Below, piece by piece: positions 8,833 to 18,326 of a stretch of 64,000 nucleotides of DNA. The first letter of the stretch is position 1, and each line of letters starts with the position of its first letter. The stretch spans positions 52,945 to 116,944 of the forward strand of contig PBUB01000029.1 of the NCBI GenBank assembly GCA_002729885.1, written 5' to 3'. Source of the DNA: Spirochaetaceae bacterium (GTDB taxonomy: Bacteria; Spirochaetota; Leptospiria; Leptospirales; Leptonemataceae). The translations under genes were made by a program, and so were the position numbers. The notes beneath the pieces are model-generated. The model ran no database searches. It had not been told where the DNA came from and saw only the letters and a list, made by a program, of their open reading frames with translations.

Positions 8833-11517
8833 TCAGCCTCTTAGCGGTATATTTTCCGCTTTCAGGGATTGAATAATTGTATCCAGAATCTTCTGACTGT
8901 CTTTGCCAGAAAGAGTTTCGTTATGCCGGGATACACGGACTTTATAGCTCACCGCCATTTCATGAGCTTCCAGAGGAGCTCCCCGATAAATGGTCTTCAG
9001 CGAGATATCCTGGATTTCTGGAATCTTCAGATAGCGTACGATATCTACCGGTCTTGCGGTGGAATCCTTCTCGTTCAGAACAACCGTGAATTCAAACAGG
9101 GAGTCCGGCTGATTGCCCGGAGGACTGTAGAAGGACTGTCTGCTCTGAAAAGCGGCCCAGGTCTGGAGCAGATCGAAATCCAGATCAAACAGAACTCCAG
9201 TCCTTTTTAGTTCAAACCTGGCAGCGTAACCTGGATGTATAATTCCTCCATAACCCAGTAGAGTAGAGGTCATAGACTCGGGCATATTTTTTGAAGGCAG
9301 TAGATGTATCTCCAGCTCACAGCCGGGATGTAGATAGAACTGTTTATCCTGGCTATGTCTGATCTCATAATCTATATTAAGACTCTTCAAATAGGCTTCC
9401 AGAATGGAGCGCAGTTCCAGAAATTCTTGAAAGGCCGGCGAATCTACGGACATTTTTTCCTCGTCCGGCAATGCGATAAGGGATAGTCGATTTCTTTCCT
9501 GCGGCAAATCCTTCTCTGGGGTTCCGGACATCTTCTCCGGTGGCTCAAATATCCTTCCCAGTTCCAGAAGCCGAACAGAATCAAACCTGTTCTGATTCAC
9601 TGCAGCCTGGCGAAGAAGACCGGGAATCTGCGAGAGTCGCATTCTATCCTGAGAAGTGTTTACCGGATTCAGGATCCTGAGCCCGGGTCCCCCATAGGGC
9701 TCGTTGTCTTTCTGTGAACAAAAAGAGTAATTCAGAGTTTCGTAGAAGCCGTGGCTGCGAAACGTGTGTTTGATCTGTTTTTCCAGGTTTCGCTTTTCGT
9801 TTAGCGGTACGGATACCAGTTCCGGGGCAGGGCCTTTTTCGGGAATGTTATCATAGCCATAGATTCGACCCAGTTCTTCAATGATGTCTTCCGGAATACT
9901 TACATCATACTGCGAGCGAAAGGTGGGCGCCGTAAAAACAAATTCCACCGGCAGGTCATCTGATAAAGTCGACGGTGCCGATTTCTTTTTGGCTGCACTG
10001 TTAGCGGTCTTTTTCTTCGCTGACTTTTTCGCATTTTGCGATTTCTTGCTTCCGGTAGCGCTTTTCGTTCCCGAGCTGTTTCTGGATGCAGCTCTGGAAC
10101 CCGGGTCAACCTGGCCATTGATAGAAACTTCGAAATAGAGTCTTCGCATAGTATCTGCAACTTCATCGGCGGAGATGTCAAATCCCAGCCGAGTTCTGAG
10201 AAAGGAAAGGCTGGTCTTAATCTTATTTCTTTTTCCAGTGCTGTCTCCTGCCTTAACCACAGAGCCAAAGGTTGCCTCAGGACATAGTTTAGAAATAACC
10301 TGGGCCAGACGCTTCAGGCCCGGCACCATCTTGGCCGGGTCCTGGCCTTTTTCAAATCGTACCGCCGAATCCGTGCGATTGGGTAATCTGGAAAGGGTTC
10401 TGCGAATGAGCTCCCGGGGAAACGTTGCGGACTCCAGAAAGATTTCTGTAGTGCCCTGCGAAATGGCCGTTTCCGATCCTCCGATGATTCCTCCCACAGC
10501 CACGGGATGAGGCTTTTTCCTGGATCCTCCCTCTGCGAGGATCAGCACTGAATTTTCGGGCACTTCTGTGGATTGCTCATCCAGTGTATCTACAGAGACG
10601 CCTTTCTTTGCTTTGTCGATAGCAATGCTGTCGCATCCCAGTTTCTTTCGGTCGAATGCATGGTTGGGTTGAGCCAGTTCCAGCATCACATAGTTGGAGG
10701 CATCCACGATATTGCTAATGGATTTCTGGCCCACTGCTGCCAGTCTGGCTCGGAGCCATAGTGGCGATGGTCCTACAGTAATGCCGTCCGCTGAAAGCCC
10801 GGCATATCCCAGAGCTGCTTCATTGCGAATTTCAATTTTATAGGAAGGGATTCCCTTCTTTGCTGCCGGGGACTCAGTCTGCAATGGATCGAACTGCAGG
10901 CTGCGACGGTATATAGCTGCGATCTCCCTTGCGAAGCCAAAATGACACCAGAGATCGGGTCTGTGAGTGATGGATTTGTTGTCTATATCCAGCACTGTAT
11001 CCACCACTGGAATGAGAGAGGAGACCGGCTTGCCCAGAAATTTCCCGGGCTGAACCGGTCCATTTTCCAGTATTAACTCTTCATCATCCAGAATCAGGAT
11101 TCCATCTCGGTCAGGAAACAGTAGTTCTGCACCTATCTCAGATGCAGCACAGATCATACCGCTGGATTCTACTCCGCGAATCTTCCTCTTTTCAATTCTC
11201 AAAGGTTGTTGAGGATCTCCAATGCTGGCACCCACCGGAGCAAACAAAACATGGATTCCTGCGCGAACATTGGGAGCCCCGCAAATAACTTGAAGAGTTG
11301 TTTTTCCATCATTTACCTGACAGATGTTCAAGCGATCGGCATCTGGATGTTTCTCCAGAGACTCTACCCGGGCCACAATGAGTTTATCCAGATCGCCAAA
11401 GGCGGAAATAACCTCTTCTACTTCGCAGGTGGCAAGCGTGAGTTTCTTGACCAGGTCCTGAACAGGGATGTCTGTAACCTTGATGTATTGATTGATCCAG
11501 TTTAATGATAACTTCAT
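8833..11517 (-). CDS. pheT: Phenylalanyl-tRNA synthetase beta subunit with a Lys-rich insertion
   Basis: This encodes 894 residues, about 90 more than the usual near-800. It forms the alpha2-beta2 enzyme that charges tRNA-Phe. From the N-terminus there are a tRNA-binding OB domain (about 40-155, VARVESLEKHPDADRLNICQV), the B3/4 editing domain (about 210-400), B5, the inactive catalytic-like core (about 550-760, RIYGYDNIP) and a C-terminal FDX-ACB domain (about 800-894). The extra length is mostly a low-complexity Lys/Ala/Ser segment at about residues 470-520, inside B5, resembling a histone H1 tail. It lies 246 bases below pheS, a wide gap for this pair. Confidence 0.96.
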   Translation of the reverse strand: MKLSLNWINQYIKVTDIPVQDLVKKLTLATCEVEEVISAFGDLDKLIVARVESLEKHPDADRLNICQVNDGKTTLQVICGAPNVRAGIHVLFAPVGASIGDPQQPLRIEKRKIRGVESSGMICAASEIGAELLFPDRDGILILDDEELILENGPVQPGKFLGKPVSSLIPVVDTVLDIDNKSITHRPDLWCHFGFAREIAAIYRRSLQFDPLQTESPAAKKGIPSYKIEIRNEAALGYAGLSADGITVGPSPLWLRARLAAVGQKSISNIVDASNYVMLELAQPNHAFDRKKLGCDSIAIDKAKKGVSVDTLDEQSTEVPENSVLILAEGGSRKKPHPVAVGGIIGGSETAISQGTTEIFLESATFPRELIRRTLSRLPNRTDSAVRFEKGQDPAKMVPGLKRLAQVISKLCPEATFGSVVKAGDSTGKRNKIKTSLSFLRTRLGFDISADEVADTMRRLYFEVSINGQVDPGSRAASRNSSGTKSATGSKKSQNAKKSAKKKTANSAAKKKSAPSTLSDDLPVEFVFTAPTFRSQYDVSIPEDIIEELGRIYGYDNIPEKGPAPELVSVPLNEKRNLEKQIKHTFRSHGFYETLNYSFCSQKDNEPYGGPGLRILNPVNTSQDRMRLSQIPGLLRQAAVNQNRFDSVRLLELGRIFEPPEKMSGTPEKDLPQERNRLSLIALPDEEKMSVDSPAFQEFLELRSILEAYLKSLNIDYEIRHSQDKQFYLHPGCELEIHLLPSKNMPESMTSTLLGYGGIIHPGYAARFELKRTGVLFDLDFDLLQTWAAFQSRQSFYSPPGNQPDSLFEFTVVLNEKDSTARPVDIVRYLKIPEIQDISLKTIYRGAPLEAHEMAVSYKVRVSRHNETLSGKDSQKILDTIIQSLKAENIPLRG

Positions 11518-11763
11518 AATTCTCTTCTATACTTTCGCTCTGCGGTTTGCCTCTGGTCGGAGGTCCATCGCAATTATTGATTCTAAAAACTTCCTGCTAG
11601 TATCGTATCTCTTGTTTTTCGAAACCTTCTTTGTATCCTGCCATAGAAGATTCGCATCTATCCCTTCTATTGGGTCCGAGTAAAATTTTCGCCTCACGTT
11701 TTTCTGCAACTGTGATCATGTGGATTGCCTGCATGGTTTTCGATCAAAAGGGCCGTCCGATTA

Positions 11764-12801
11764 TCAATGTGCCTGTCCATGAAAGGCTTTGAAGAATCGC
11801 ATATTTCCAGAAAGCAGATGGCGAATATCTTCGATCTTGTGGCGCATCATTACCAGTCGACTCAATCCCAGGCCAAAGGCGAATCCCTGCCATTTTGATG
11901 GGTCAATGCCTCCTGCAGAAAGCACATTGGGATGGACCAGCCCGCAGGGCATGATCTCCACCCAGCCAGAATGTTTGCATACGGAACATCCCTTGCCGTC
12001 GCATACCAGACAGCTGAAGTCCAGTTCAAAGCCGGGCTCCACAAATGGGAAATAACCCGGACGCAGCCGAACTTCCACGTCCTTCTCAAAATATCTGCGA
12101 AGGAATGTCTTCATTACATAGATCAGGTGAGAGACAGACACCTCTTTATCCACCATCATACCTTCCACTTGATGGAATGTAGTCTCATGGCTGGCATCGG
12201 TCTGCTCAAATCTAAATACTCGACCCGGGGCTACGATGCGAAAGGGCGGCTCCAGCATTTTCATGGACCGTACCTGTACGGTGGAAGTATGAGTTCTAAG
12301 AAGATTACCGCCTTCTACCCAGATCGTGTCCTGCATATCCCGGGCAGGGTGATCGTCAGAAAAATTCAAAGATCCAAAGTTGCTTTCATCGGTTTCCACT
12401 TCGGGACCATCCATTATGCGAAAACCCATGCTGGAAAAGATCTCTTCTACCTGATATTGCACCTCGGAGATGGGATGCAGTCCTCCGGCATGATACGACA
12501 CGGGCCGCAGCACATCGAAGGATTCTTCTTCCAGGGCCTTCTCCATGGCCCGGGTCTTTAGATCGCTTTGAGCATCCTTGAAACGCTTCTCCAGATCGGA
12601 TCGTATTTCGTTGGCCCTGGATCCAGCATGCTTTTTCTCCTCCGGGCTCAAATCCTTGATGCCCTTCAGGATTTCTGTAAGCTCACCCTTCTTTCCCAGA
12701 ATTTCATGGTACAGGGATTCCAGTTCTGCCGGAGCTTCACAGTTCTCAAGTCCGGACACAGCTTTGTCATTTAGCGCCTGCAGGCGATCAAGAAGGGACA
12801 T
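11764..12801 (-). CDS. pheS: Phenylalanyl-tRNA synthetase alpha subunit
   Basis: This encodes 345 residues, the standard bacterial length. It has an N-terminal coiled coil (1-95) that contacts tRNA-Phe and a class II catalytic core. Motif 2 is seen as [32 protein letters not shown] in pieces, and motif 3 as [17 protein letters not shown] Cys pair ([16 protein letters not shown]) in the core is common in this family. It catalyses formation of Phe-AMP and transfer to tRNA with PheT. It is divergent from rpmF, with a 101-base gap holding both promoters. The 246 bases between pheS and pheT are AT-richer and hold no convincing gene. Confidence 0.96.
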   Translation of the reverse strand: MSLLDRLQALNDKAVSGLENCEAPAELESLYHEILGKKGELTEILKGIKDLSPEEKKHAGSRANEIRSDLEKRFKDAQSDLKTRAMEKALEEESFDVLRPVSYHAGGLHPISEVQYQVEEIFSSMGFRIMDGPEVETDESNFGSLNFSDDHPARDMQDTIWVEGGNLLRTHTSTVQVRSMKMLEPPFRIVAPGRVFRFEQTDASHETTFHQVEGMMVDKEVSVSHLIYVMKTFLRRYFEKDVEVRLRPGYFPFVEPGFELDFSCLVCDGKGCSVCKHSGWVEIMPCGLVHPNVLSAGGIDPSKWQGFAFGLGLSRLVMMRHKIEDIRHLLSGNMRFFKAFHGQAH

Positions 12802-12902
12802 TGATAAAACGAGATCCTGAATCTGCCTGTCCGGTCCAGTTTTTTTGGAAAAAGCCTTGTATGGGCACTGAGGTCCGAATTTCTTGGCCTTTCGGGGAGC
12901 AT

Positions 12903-13097
12903 ATGGCAGTACCTAAGAGAAAAACATCCAAGCAAAAGACACGCTCCAGAAGAGCTCATCACGCAATCGGTAAGCCGAATCTGGCTCCATGCAAGAATTG
13001 CGGTTCCTTTATCATGCCGCATCGCGTATGCCCCACCTGTGGCTGGTATAAAGATCGCATCGTACTGGAGCCCCGTACTCCAGTTACCGGCGCTTAA
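12903..13097 (+). CDS. rpmF: 50S ribosomal protein L32
   Basis: This encodes 64 residues starting with the classic [10 protein letters not shown]. It carries a zinc-ribbon Cys set (CKNCG and CPTCGWY), so this is the zinc-binding form of L32. The open frame continues upstream but the conserved N-terminus fixes ATG 12903; GGGGAGC lies just upstream. The rpmF-plsX order is conserved in many bacteria and links ribosome and lipid synthesis, though here 221 bases separate the two. Confidence 0.97.
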   Translation: MAVPKRKTSKQKTRSRRAHHAIGKPNLAPCKNCGSFIMPHRVCPTCGWYKDRIVLEPRTPVTGA

Positions 13098-13318
13098 TCC
13101 GTAGCTTCAAATCCGCTTTATCTGGCAATTTACATCGGGTCCACAATCCGATGCTGGAATTGATGTGCACCAATCCGCCTGTTTCGGCCTCTTCGTGATT
13201 ACATCCAGGGAGGCCCCTTTCTAGATCTACTAACTTTTCGACAATCCAGGCCCGCTCACCAGATTGTTCAGAATCTAAAGCGATTGACCCCCTGTGTATA
13301 CATCCGTTCTATACGTAC
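13098..13318. other. rpmF-plsX spacer
   Basis: There is no gene here. A short perfect inverted repeat (CATCGG at 13133-13138, CCGATG at 13148-13153) is the only structure seen; no T-run follows it. The spacer may hold a plsX promoter, but no clear -35/-10 pair was found. Confidence 0.4.
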
Positions 13319-14323
13319 GTGAGCGTTGCTGTGGATACCATGAGCGGAGAGCTGGGCGTTGAGCCGGCAGTAAGCGGTGCTCTGGCAGCCGTCAGAGAAT
13401 TTGGTGCCCGCGTCATCCTTGTCGGGGATCCCGATAAGATCGAATCCATCCTTGAAAAAAACTCCTACGATCGCGACATGGTGGAGATTGAAGAAGCCAG
13501 TGATGTAATTGGTATGAGTGACTCTCCGTCCCAGTCCGTGCGCACCCGCAAGGACTCCTCTGTGGTGGTGGCGGCTCGTCTGGTTCGACAGCAGAAGGCT
13601 ATAGGATTCTTTTCGCCGGGCAATACCGGTGCAACCATGGCCGCCGCACTTATGGAGATGGGACGAATCCGGGGTGTGAGCCGTCCCTGTATCGCATCTC
13701 CCATCCCCCGGGAGGATGGGGGGACCACGATCCTGGTGGACTCCGGCGCGAATGTGGATGTTAAGCCGCAGTGGATGGTACAATTCGCCATCATGGGAGA
13801 ACTGTATGCCCGGGAAATCCTGGGAGTGGACAGTCCAAAGATCGCACTACTTTCCAACGGCGAAGAAGAGAAGAAAGGAAATGCACTTTCCATATCTGCC
13901 TATCAGAGGCTGGCCAAACTACCTTACGATTTTATTGGAAACATTGAAGGACGCGACATCTACGGTGGGACCTCCCGAAAAGCAGATATCGTAGTATGCG
14001 ATGGATTCATGGGGAACGTTCTTTTGAAAGCCACCGAGGGCCTGGCCGGCTCTATATTTACGATTCTACTGCGAGGCATTGCAGGTTCTTCCCTTGCAAG
14101 AACAGGAGCGTACCTGCTCAAACCTGTGCTGGAAGAAATCAAGCGTAGAATGGATTATACGGAATATGGCGGCGCACCACTTCTAGGAGTCAATGGGGCC
14201 TGCGTCATTGGTCATGGGAATTCCAATGCCAAAGCCTACAAGAATGCCGTGCGACTGGTGTGGGAATACTCGGAGAAAGAGATGAACCACAAGATCGAGA
14301 CCTTGATACGCAAGCATGCTTGA
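13319..14323 (+). CDS. plsX: Phosphate acyltransferase PlsX
   Basis: This encodes 334 residues. PlsX converts acyl-ACP and phosphate to acyl-phosphate, the donor for PlsY in phospholipid synthesis, at the membrane face. The N-terminal nucleotide-like motif (VSVAVDTMSGELG) and later family blocks (GFFSPGNTGATMAAAL, LLSNGEEEKKGN, GNIEGRDIYGG, VVCDGFMGNVLLKATEG, YGGAPLLGVNG) are all present. The start is a GTG at 13319, chosen because the conserved N-terminus begins there and no in-frame ATG lies closer; no strong ribosome binding site is visible, so the exact start is uncertain. It follows rpmF. Confidence 0.95.
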   Translation: MSVAVDTMSGELGVEPAVSGALAAVREFGARVILVGDPDKIESILEKNSYDRDMVEIEEASDVIGMSDSPSQSVRTRKDSSVVVAARLVRQQKAIGFFSPGNTGATMAAALMEMGRIRGVSRPCIASPIPREDGGTTILVDSGANVDVKPQWMVQFAIMGELYAREILGVDSPKIALLSNGEEEKKGNALSISAYQRLAKLPYDFIGNIEGRDIYGGTSRKADIVVCDGFMGNVLLKATEGLAGSIFTILLRGIAGSSLARTGAYLLKPVLEEIKRRMDYTEYGGAPLLGVNGACVIGHGNSNAKAYKNAVRLVWEYSEKEMNHKIETLIRKHA

Positions 14324-14414
14324 TGTATCAAGGAAGCGTGTTCCAACCGAATCTGTGCAAACCTCCGGGAATGAACTGTGGTGGTCTTCTGCACCGCATG
14401 CTAAAAAATACGTC

Positions 14415-14822
14415 ATGACTTCGAGTAAAACCCTATCCATCATCTGTATTCTAATCGCTGTTTTGGGATGGTCGGTACTGCCGGGTTGTCAGGCCGAGTC
14501 AACGGAACCCAGAATCGAAGTTAAGACGGAAAACCTTTACCGAGATAAGAATCAGACCTACACCTATGTTCGAGGGGATCTGGAAGATTGCAGGAATCTA
14601 AGCATTCGATACCTGGAAGGTGATATAAAAGGTCATAAGACCTTTGGACTGCAGGTTGAAGTTATGCGAGGAAACATTCTGGATGGCCAGGCCAAAATCA
14701 ATGTATTGCACGGAGACATTGTAGGAGGGCAGGGAGTTGTGGTAAATGTCCTGATAGGTGAAGACTTCACTGGAAAGGCCAAAGTACTCAAAAGAATTAC
14801 AGAAGAAGAGGCTGGATTCTAG
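14415..14822 (+). CDS. Small putative lipoprotein
   Basis: This encodes 135 residues from ATG 14415. The frame is open 33 residues further upstream, overlapping plsX, but a signal peptide with a lipobox (VLPGC, Cys about residue 25) begins at this ATG. The mature part contains repeated short strands with Gly-Asp turns (VRGDLEDC, YLEGDIKG, MRGNILDG, LHGDIVGG, LIGEDFTG), spaced 15-18 residues apart, which suggests a small beta-solenoid. No family recognised. It is probably exported and anchored in a membrane. It follows plsX by 91 bases. Confidence 0.7.
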   Translation: MTSSKTLSIICILIAVLGWSVLPGCQAESTEPRIEVKTENLYRDKNQTYTYVRGDLEDCRNLSIRYLEGDIKGHKTFGLQVEVMRGNILDGQAKINVLHGDIVGGQGVVVNVLIGEDFTGKAKVLKRITEEEAGF

Positions 14823-14915
14823 CACCATTCAGGTTTTTCGGTCTGGATTGCCTCCCTCCCAAAAAAACAGAGCAAATTTCGTTGATCTGATTTTGATCCC
14901 TGCATCCTTTCGCTC

Positions 14916-16007
14916 ATGACCGGATCCCTTTTCGATTATTCTGTAGCAGGCTTTGGAGGAATTTTCTGTCTGGTCTGGGCTGCGGGATTGGCCATATCCA
15001 GCAAGGGACAGGCCTCTCGCACTGCGGTAGCCTTTGTTTCGATTTCTGGAATTCGACTGACCTGGGAAGCCTACTTTCTGTCCGGTCTTTACATCTCCCA
15101 TCCCCGGGCCTATTTGATCTGCCTTCCTCTAATGTATTTGATCGGGCCCCTGATCATGGCCTACTACGATAGACTTTCCGGCAGAACCTGGTCGGTTTTT
15201 GAGTATCTGCATCTCAGTTTTCCGGTACTGGCAGCTATACCGCTTCTATGGTTGCCGGATGACCAGAGTTTGAAAGAACTGATTTCCCAGATATATGCTG
15301 CGGAGCGGACAACGGATGGATGGTTGCTGGTAGGCTGGGTTCTGGGACCCAAGATTCTGATCCTGGCTTATTCCCTGTGGATACCGCTTCGTCGTTCCGC
15401 CGAAGGGGCTAGAGCTCTTAACTCCCTTTCATCTGAGCTAAAGCCTTTTGCTCACACTTTGCTGCTCTATGTCTGGCTTATGATTCTGGCTGACATCGCT
15501 GGCTATATCTGGTCTATTCCCATTCTGTTTCGCGGTTCCGTGTGGTCCCATTCCCTGGCAGCCATTATGGTATACTGGTTTTCGCGCCATCAGCCATCCG
15601 CCATGCTGGAGTTTTCCGAAGCGATACAGAGGGTTCGCTATGCACGCAGCAAGCTTGCCGGTCTTGATGTAGAGCAAATCGTCATTCGTCTGAATGCATT
15701 GATGTCTGAAGAATCCTATTATGCAGATGAAGATTTAAGGTTGCCCGGTCTCGCGGAGGCACTGGACATTTCCCCGCATCAGCTATCGGAATTGATGAAT
15801 TCACATCTGGATATTAGCTTTGCTGAATTTGTAAACCGGCATCGTGTGCAGGCGGCCTGTCAGCTTCTGGAGCAGGAGGCAGACCGAAGTGTCCTGTCCA
15901 TAGCACTTTCTGTAGGTTTTAACTCCAAGTCATCCTTCAACAGGGCCTTTCGCCAGATTACAGGTCTTACTCCAGGGCAATTTCGCCAAAACAAGCTTTC
16001 CGGTTAG
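14916..16007 (+). CDS. AraC-family regulator with N-terminal multi-helix membrane domain
   Basis: This encodes 363 residues. The first 230 contain about seven hydrophobic helices (GGIFCLVWAAGLAIS, YLICLPLMYLIGPLIMAYY, LLLYVWLMILADIAGYIW). The C-terminal 110 residues are an AraC/XylS DNA-binding domain with two helix-turn-helix units (LRLPGLAEALDISPHQLSELMN and SVLSIALSVGFNSKSSFNRAFRQITGLTPGQFR). Such membrane-bound AraC proteins occur in Leptospira and Bacteroidetes and are thought to bind DNA from the membrane in response to an envelope signal. The next gene, a membrane protein 200 bases on, is a plausible target. Ligand unknown. Confidence 0.9.
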   Translation: MTGSLFDYSVAGFGGIFCLVWAAGLAISSKGQASRTAVAFVSISGIRLTWEAYFLSGLYISHPRAYLICLPLMYLIGPLIMAYYDRLSGRTWSVFEYLHLSFPVLAAIPLLWLPDDQSLKELISQIYAAERTTDGWLLVGWVLGPKILILAYSLWIPLRRSAEGARALNSLSSELKPFAHTLLLYVWLMILADIAGYIWSIPILFRGSVWSHSLAAIMVYWFSRHQPSAMLEFSEAIQRVRYARSKLAGLDVEQIVIRLNALMSEESYYADEDLRLPGLAEALDISPHQLSELMNSHLDISFAEFVNRHRVQAACQLLEQEADRSVLSIALSVGFNSKSSFNRAFRQITGLTPGQFRQNKLSG

Positions 16008-16114
16008 ATACCAGCAAGATGAAACGTCCGGCATGGGCCCGGAAATCTGGTGCAAATTATAGAATCGGTCGATTTGCCGGTTCAAACGTGGTATAAAGCA
16101 GGAAGTTCTAAGGC

Positions 16115-16178
16115 CGCTGGTATTCGGTAGCGGTCGCTGGTGTTCGGAAGCTGCCACGGCATTCGGAAATCGCCACGG
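16115..16178. repeat. About 20-bp imperfect tandem repeat, three copies
   Basis: Copies centred on (A/G)TTCGG at 16122, 16142 and 16161 are spaced 20 and 19 bases apart, with related CGCTGG/CACGG flanks. They lie upstream of the four-helix membrane protein gene and downstream of the AraC regulator, so they could be regulator half-sites or a neutral duplication. Confidence 0.55.
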
Positions 16179-16207
16179 GAACTGGACTAACTGAGGAGAA
16201 TTAAAAT

Positions 16208-16648
16208 ATGAATGCACTGACTATATGCTATCTGGCTGCAGGAGTTTTCTTTCTGGCCGGCCTTCTTTCCGGGATATGGAAGTATTCTGGAATTCTGCGA
16301 TCGGAAGAGGCTGTGGCCCCGGAATACGTCAACATCCTGCACAGAGCTTCACTTCTTTATTCTTTCGCATCAATCCTGCTGGCGGAGTTTGTGAAGCTCA
16401 GTTCTTTGAACGAACCTCTGGAGCTTGTTGCCGTGATCTCTGTTATCGGATTTTTTGCCTTCGCACAGATTACCTATCTAATACATGCATTGTTGGGGGA
16501 TACCGACAATCAGTTTCGCAAGCCCTATCAGCTGGGCCCGTTTCGCATGCCGGGGATAATCATCCATGGTTCCATGGTGCTTCTGATTCTTGGTGAGGTG
16601 GGAGGATTCGCCATTCTGTTCTATGGATATCTTCGCACCGTGATTTAG
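16208..16648 (+). CDS. Four-helix integral membrane protein
   Basis: This encodes 146 residues with four predicted membrane helices (about 5-23, 43-62, 72-92, 114-138) and short loops. ATG 16208 is preceded by GAGGAG. I do not recognise the family. Its position after the membrane AraC regulator, with repeat motifs in between, suggests it may be controlled by it. A perfect inverted repeat lies 70 bases past its stop. Confidence 0.75.
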   Translation: MNALTICYLAAGVFFLAGLLSGIWKYSGILRSEEAVAPEYVNILHRASLLYSFASILLAEFVKLSSLNEPLELVAVISVIGFFAFAQITYLIHALLGDTDNQFRKPYQLGPFRMPGIIIHGSMVLLILGEVGGFAILFYGYLRTVI

Positions 16649-16983
16649 AGGATTGGAAGGTCTGGATCGTTCATTGCCAATCCAGAGAATAGCATTAATG
16701 ACAGCAAGAAAGTGAGGTAGGATCGTTCGAAGAATGGTTCGAACGATCCAGCTGCGACTAAGGACGCTTCCTCATAGAGGCGGTAATGCTCTGGTCCGCC
16801 GCGATGGATGCAATTCTGAATGCGGGAGAAAGTCAGCCATATCTGAGAGTGCGCAAATGTAATTCATTCATACGGTAGCGCAGGCGCAGCCCGGGTTCTG
16901 GAGTTCAGAGCGAGATCGAGATGAGAAAGAACTGGAGCCAGAGTTCTACGATGTTTGCAGGTCTGTGACTTTGGAACTGCAGC
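16649..16983. other. Gene-free spacer between convergent genes with a perfect inverted repeat
   Basis: The 335 bases hold no convincing gene. The clear feature is a 12-bp perfect inverted repeat, GGATCGTTCGAA at 16720-16731 and its complement at 16738-16749, with a 6-base spacer. A partial third copy of the core (GGATCGTTC) occurs at about 16666-16674. No T-run follows, so a protein-binding palindrome or a factor-dependent end is as likely as an intrinsic terminator. Confidence 0.7.
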
Positions 16984-18324
16984 TTAGAAGTGTATCTGAT
17001 AGCCTGCGCCCATGTAGGTTTCTGTAAGCCTTCTTTGCTCCGGGGAAAAAGCGGATACAGAATTCCATTTAAAAGGGGCACCGGATTCGGGTTTCAGCGA
17101 TCGGGGTTCGGCCACCAGAGCCAGACCATCCGGAGAATCATGGGTAAATACATCCCAGAGGTGGTAGGCATATATTAATCCTGCAATGCCAGCCGCCACA
17201 TAGCTATTGTTTTTGTAGGTATTGTACTGGCTACTTTTCACATCCGACTGAAAATACTGATCCGCTCTGAGCGCATTAAACTCATTGGTGGATAGGTTGG
17301 GCACCACGGCATTATAGAGCAGTGGATTGGACAGAACCTGATACGAGAAGTCGTCGGTAGCGGCGGATGCCAGACCGTTGGCCTCATTGGCATAGTACAG
17401 CGAAGCAGCGCCAAAAAATAGAATTCCACCGGAGATCAAATACCCTTTCCAGGTTTCGCCTCGTTCAAACTGGTTGTATCCAGGAATCAGCCAGGTATAG
17501 CCTGTGGGCATCTGAAGATCAAAATCAGGAACAATCGAAGGCTGACCTACGGAGGCTTTGTCCCCATCTATGATTAGCGCGGATTCTACTCGATCAGGAT
17601 CTCTTCCTGGATTCTTTGCTTCAATGTCTACCTCAGCCTGATTTCCCAGAGAACTGGTATCTACATCCAGGGCAACCTTTCCATCCGGCAGCAATTGCTT
17701 TCGCCAGATCTTTACCTTCTTTTTGCCGGAGCTGGCTTCGAATTCTGTGAACTCATCCAGGTTTTCTCCGGAAACAATCACTCGAGTGCTCTGTCCCGGC
17801 GTATGATCTCCAAGGGTAAGCTCTTGCATTCTGGGATCTTCGGTTTTGACCAGGCGAAAGGTTTCCCAGGGCGACCAGAAGGAAACCTTGCCAAATTTAT
17901 TTACAATACCGATTCTACGCTGGTACCGACCGGGCTTAAGTTTAACTTCGACGCTGGGCTCCTTCAGTCCTTTGCGATCGATGAGCACTCGCCCCTGTAA
18001 ATCTGCCACCTGGAAGATATACTCCTGGGCAATCTTAACAGAGGTCCATTCCATCAAAACGGATAGATTGGGGAGATTGGGATTTTCCTGGCGACCCTCG
18101 ATAATCTTTTCATCGGCCGGGTTTTCCGTTTCTGCTCCCAGGGGAGCGACCAGAGAAAGCAGAGAGATGAGAGATAGAAACAGTGCTGCCCATAGCTTAA
18201 CCGTTTCTGAGTTTTCGCGGGGGCTATTGGCTCTCGCTTCAGAAAGACTTCTGGGCCCATTTAGAAGCCATTGCCCGGAGACCTTTTCAGGTCCCGAGCC
18301 CGATCTGTAGTTCAGGAGATTCAT
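16984..18324 (-). CDS. Exported or membrane protein of FecR-cyclase operon (DUF5683-like C-terminus)
   Basis: This encodes 446 residues. A long polar N-region is followed by a hydrophobic signal segment (about 42-62, LWAALFLSLISLLSLVAPLGAE). The middle has an FN3-like part (VKLKPGRYQRRIGIVNKFGKVSFWSPW) and a TIG-like strand set (VIVSGENLDEF). The C-terminal 170 residues contain hydrophobic helices (YLISGGILFFGAASLYYAN, YVAAGIAGLIYAYHLWDVF) preceded by LIPGYNQFERGETWKG, a pattern like DUF5683-type membrane proteins. ATG 18324 comes 2 bases after the FecR gene, so the two are co-translated. It probably acts with the FecR protein in the envelope; function unknown. Confidence 0.75.
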   Translation of the reverse strand: MNLLNYRSGSGPEKVSGQWLLNGPRSLSEARANSPRENSETVKLWAALFLSLISLLSLVAPLGAETENPADEKIIEGRQENPNLPNLSVLMEWTSVKIAQEYIFQVADLQGRVLIDRKGLKEPSVEVKLKPGRYQRRIGIVNKFGKVSFWSPWETFRLVKTEDPRMQELTLGDHTPGQSTRVIVSGENLDEFTEFEASSGKKKVKIWRKQLLPDGKVALDVDTSSLGNQAEVDIEAKNPGRDPDRVESALIIDGDKASVGQPSIVPDFDLQMPTGYTWLIPGYNQFERGETWKGYLISGGILFFGAASLYYANEANGLASAATDDFSYQVLSNPLLYNAVVPNLSTNEFNALRADQYFQSDVKSSQYNTYKNNSYVAAGIAGLIYAYHLWDVFTHDSPDGLALVAEPRSLKPESGAPFKWNSVSAFSPEQRRLTETYMGAGYQIHF

Positions 18325-18326
18325 CG

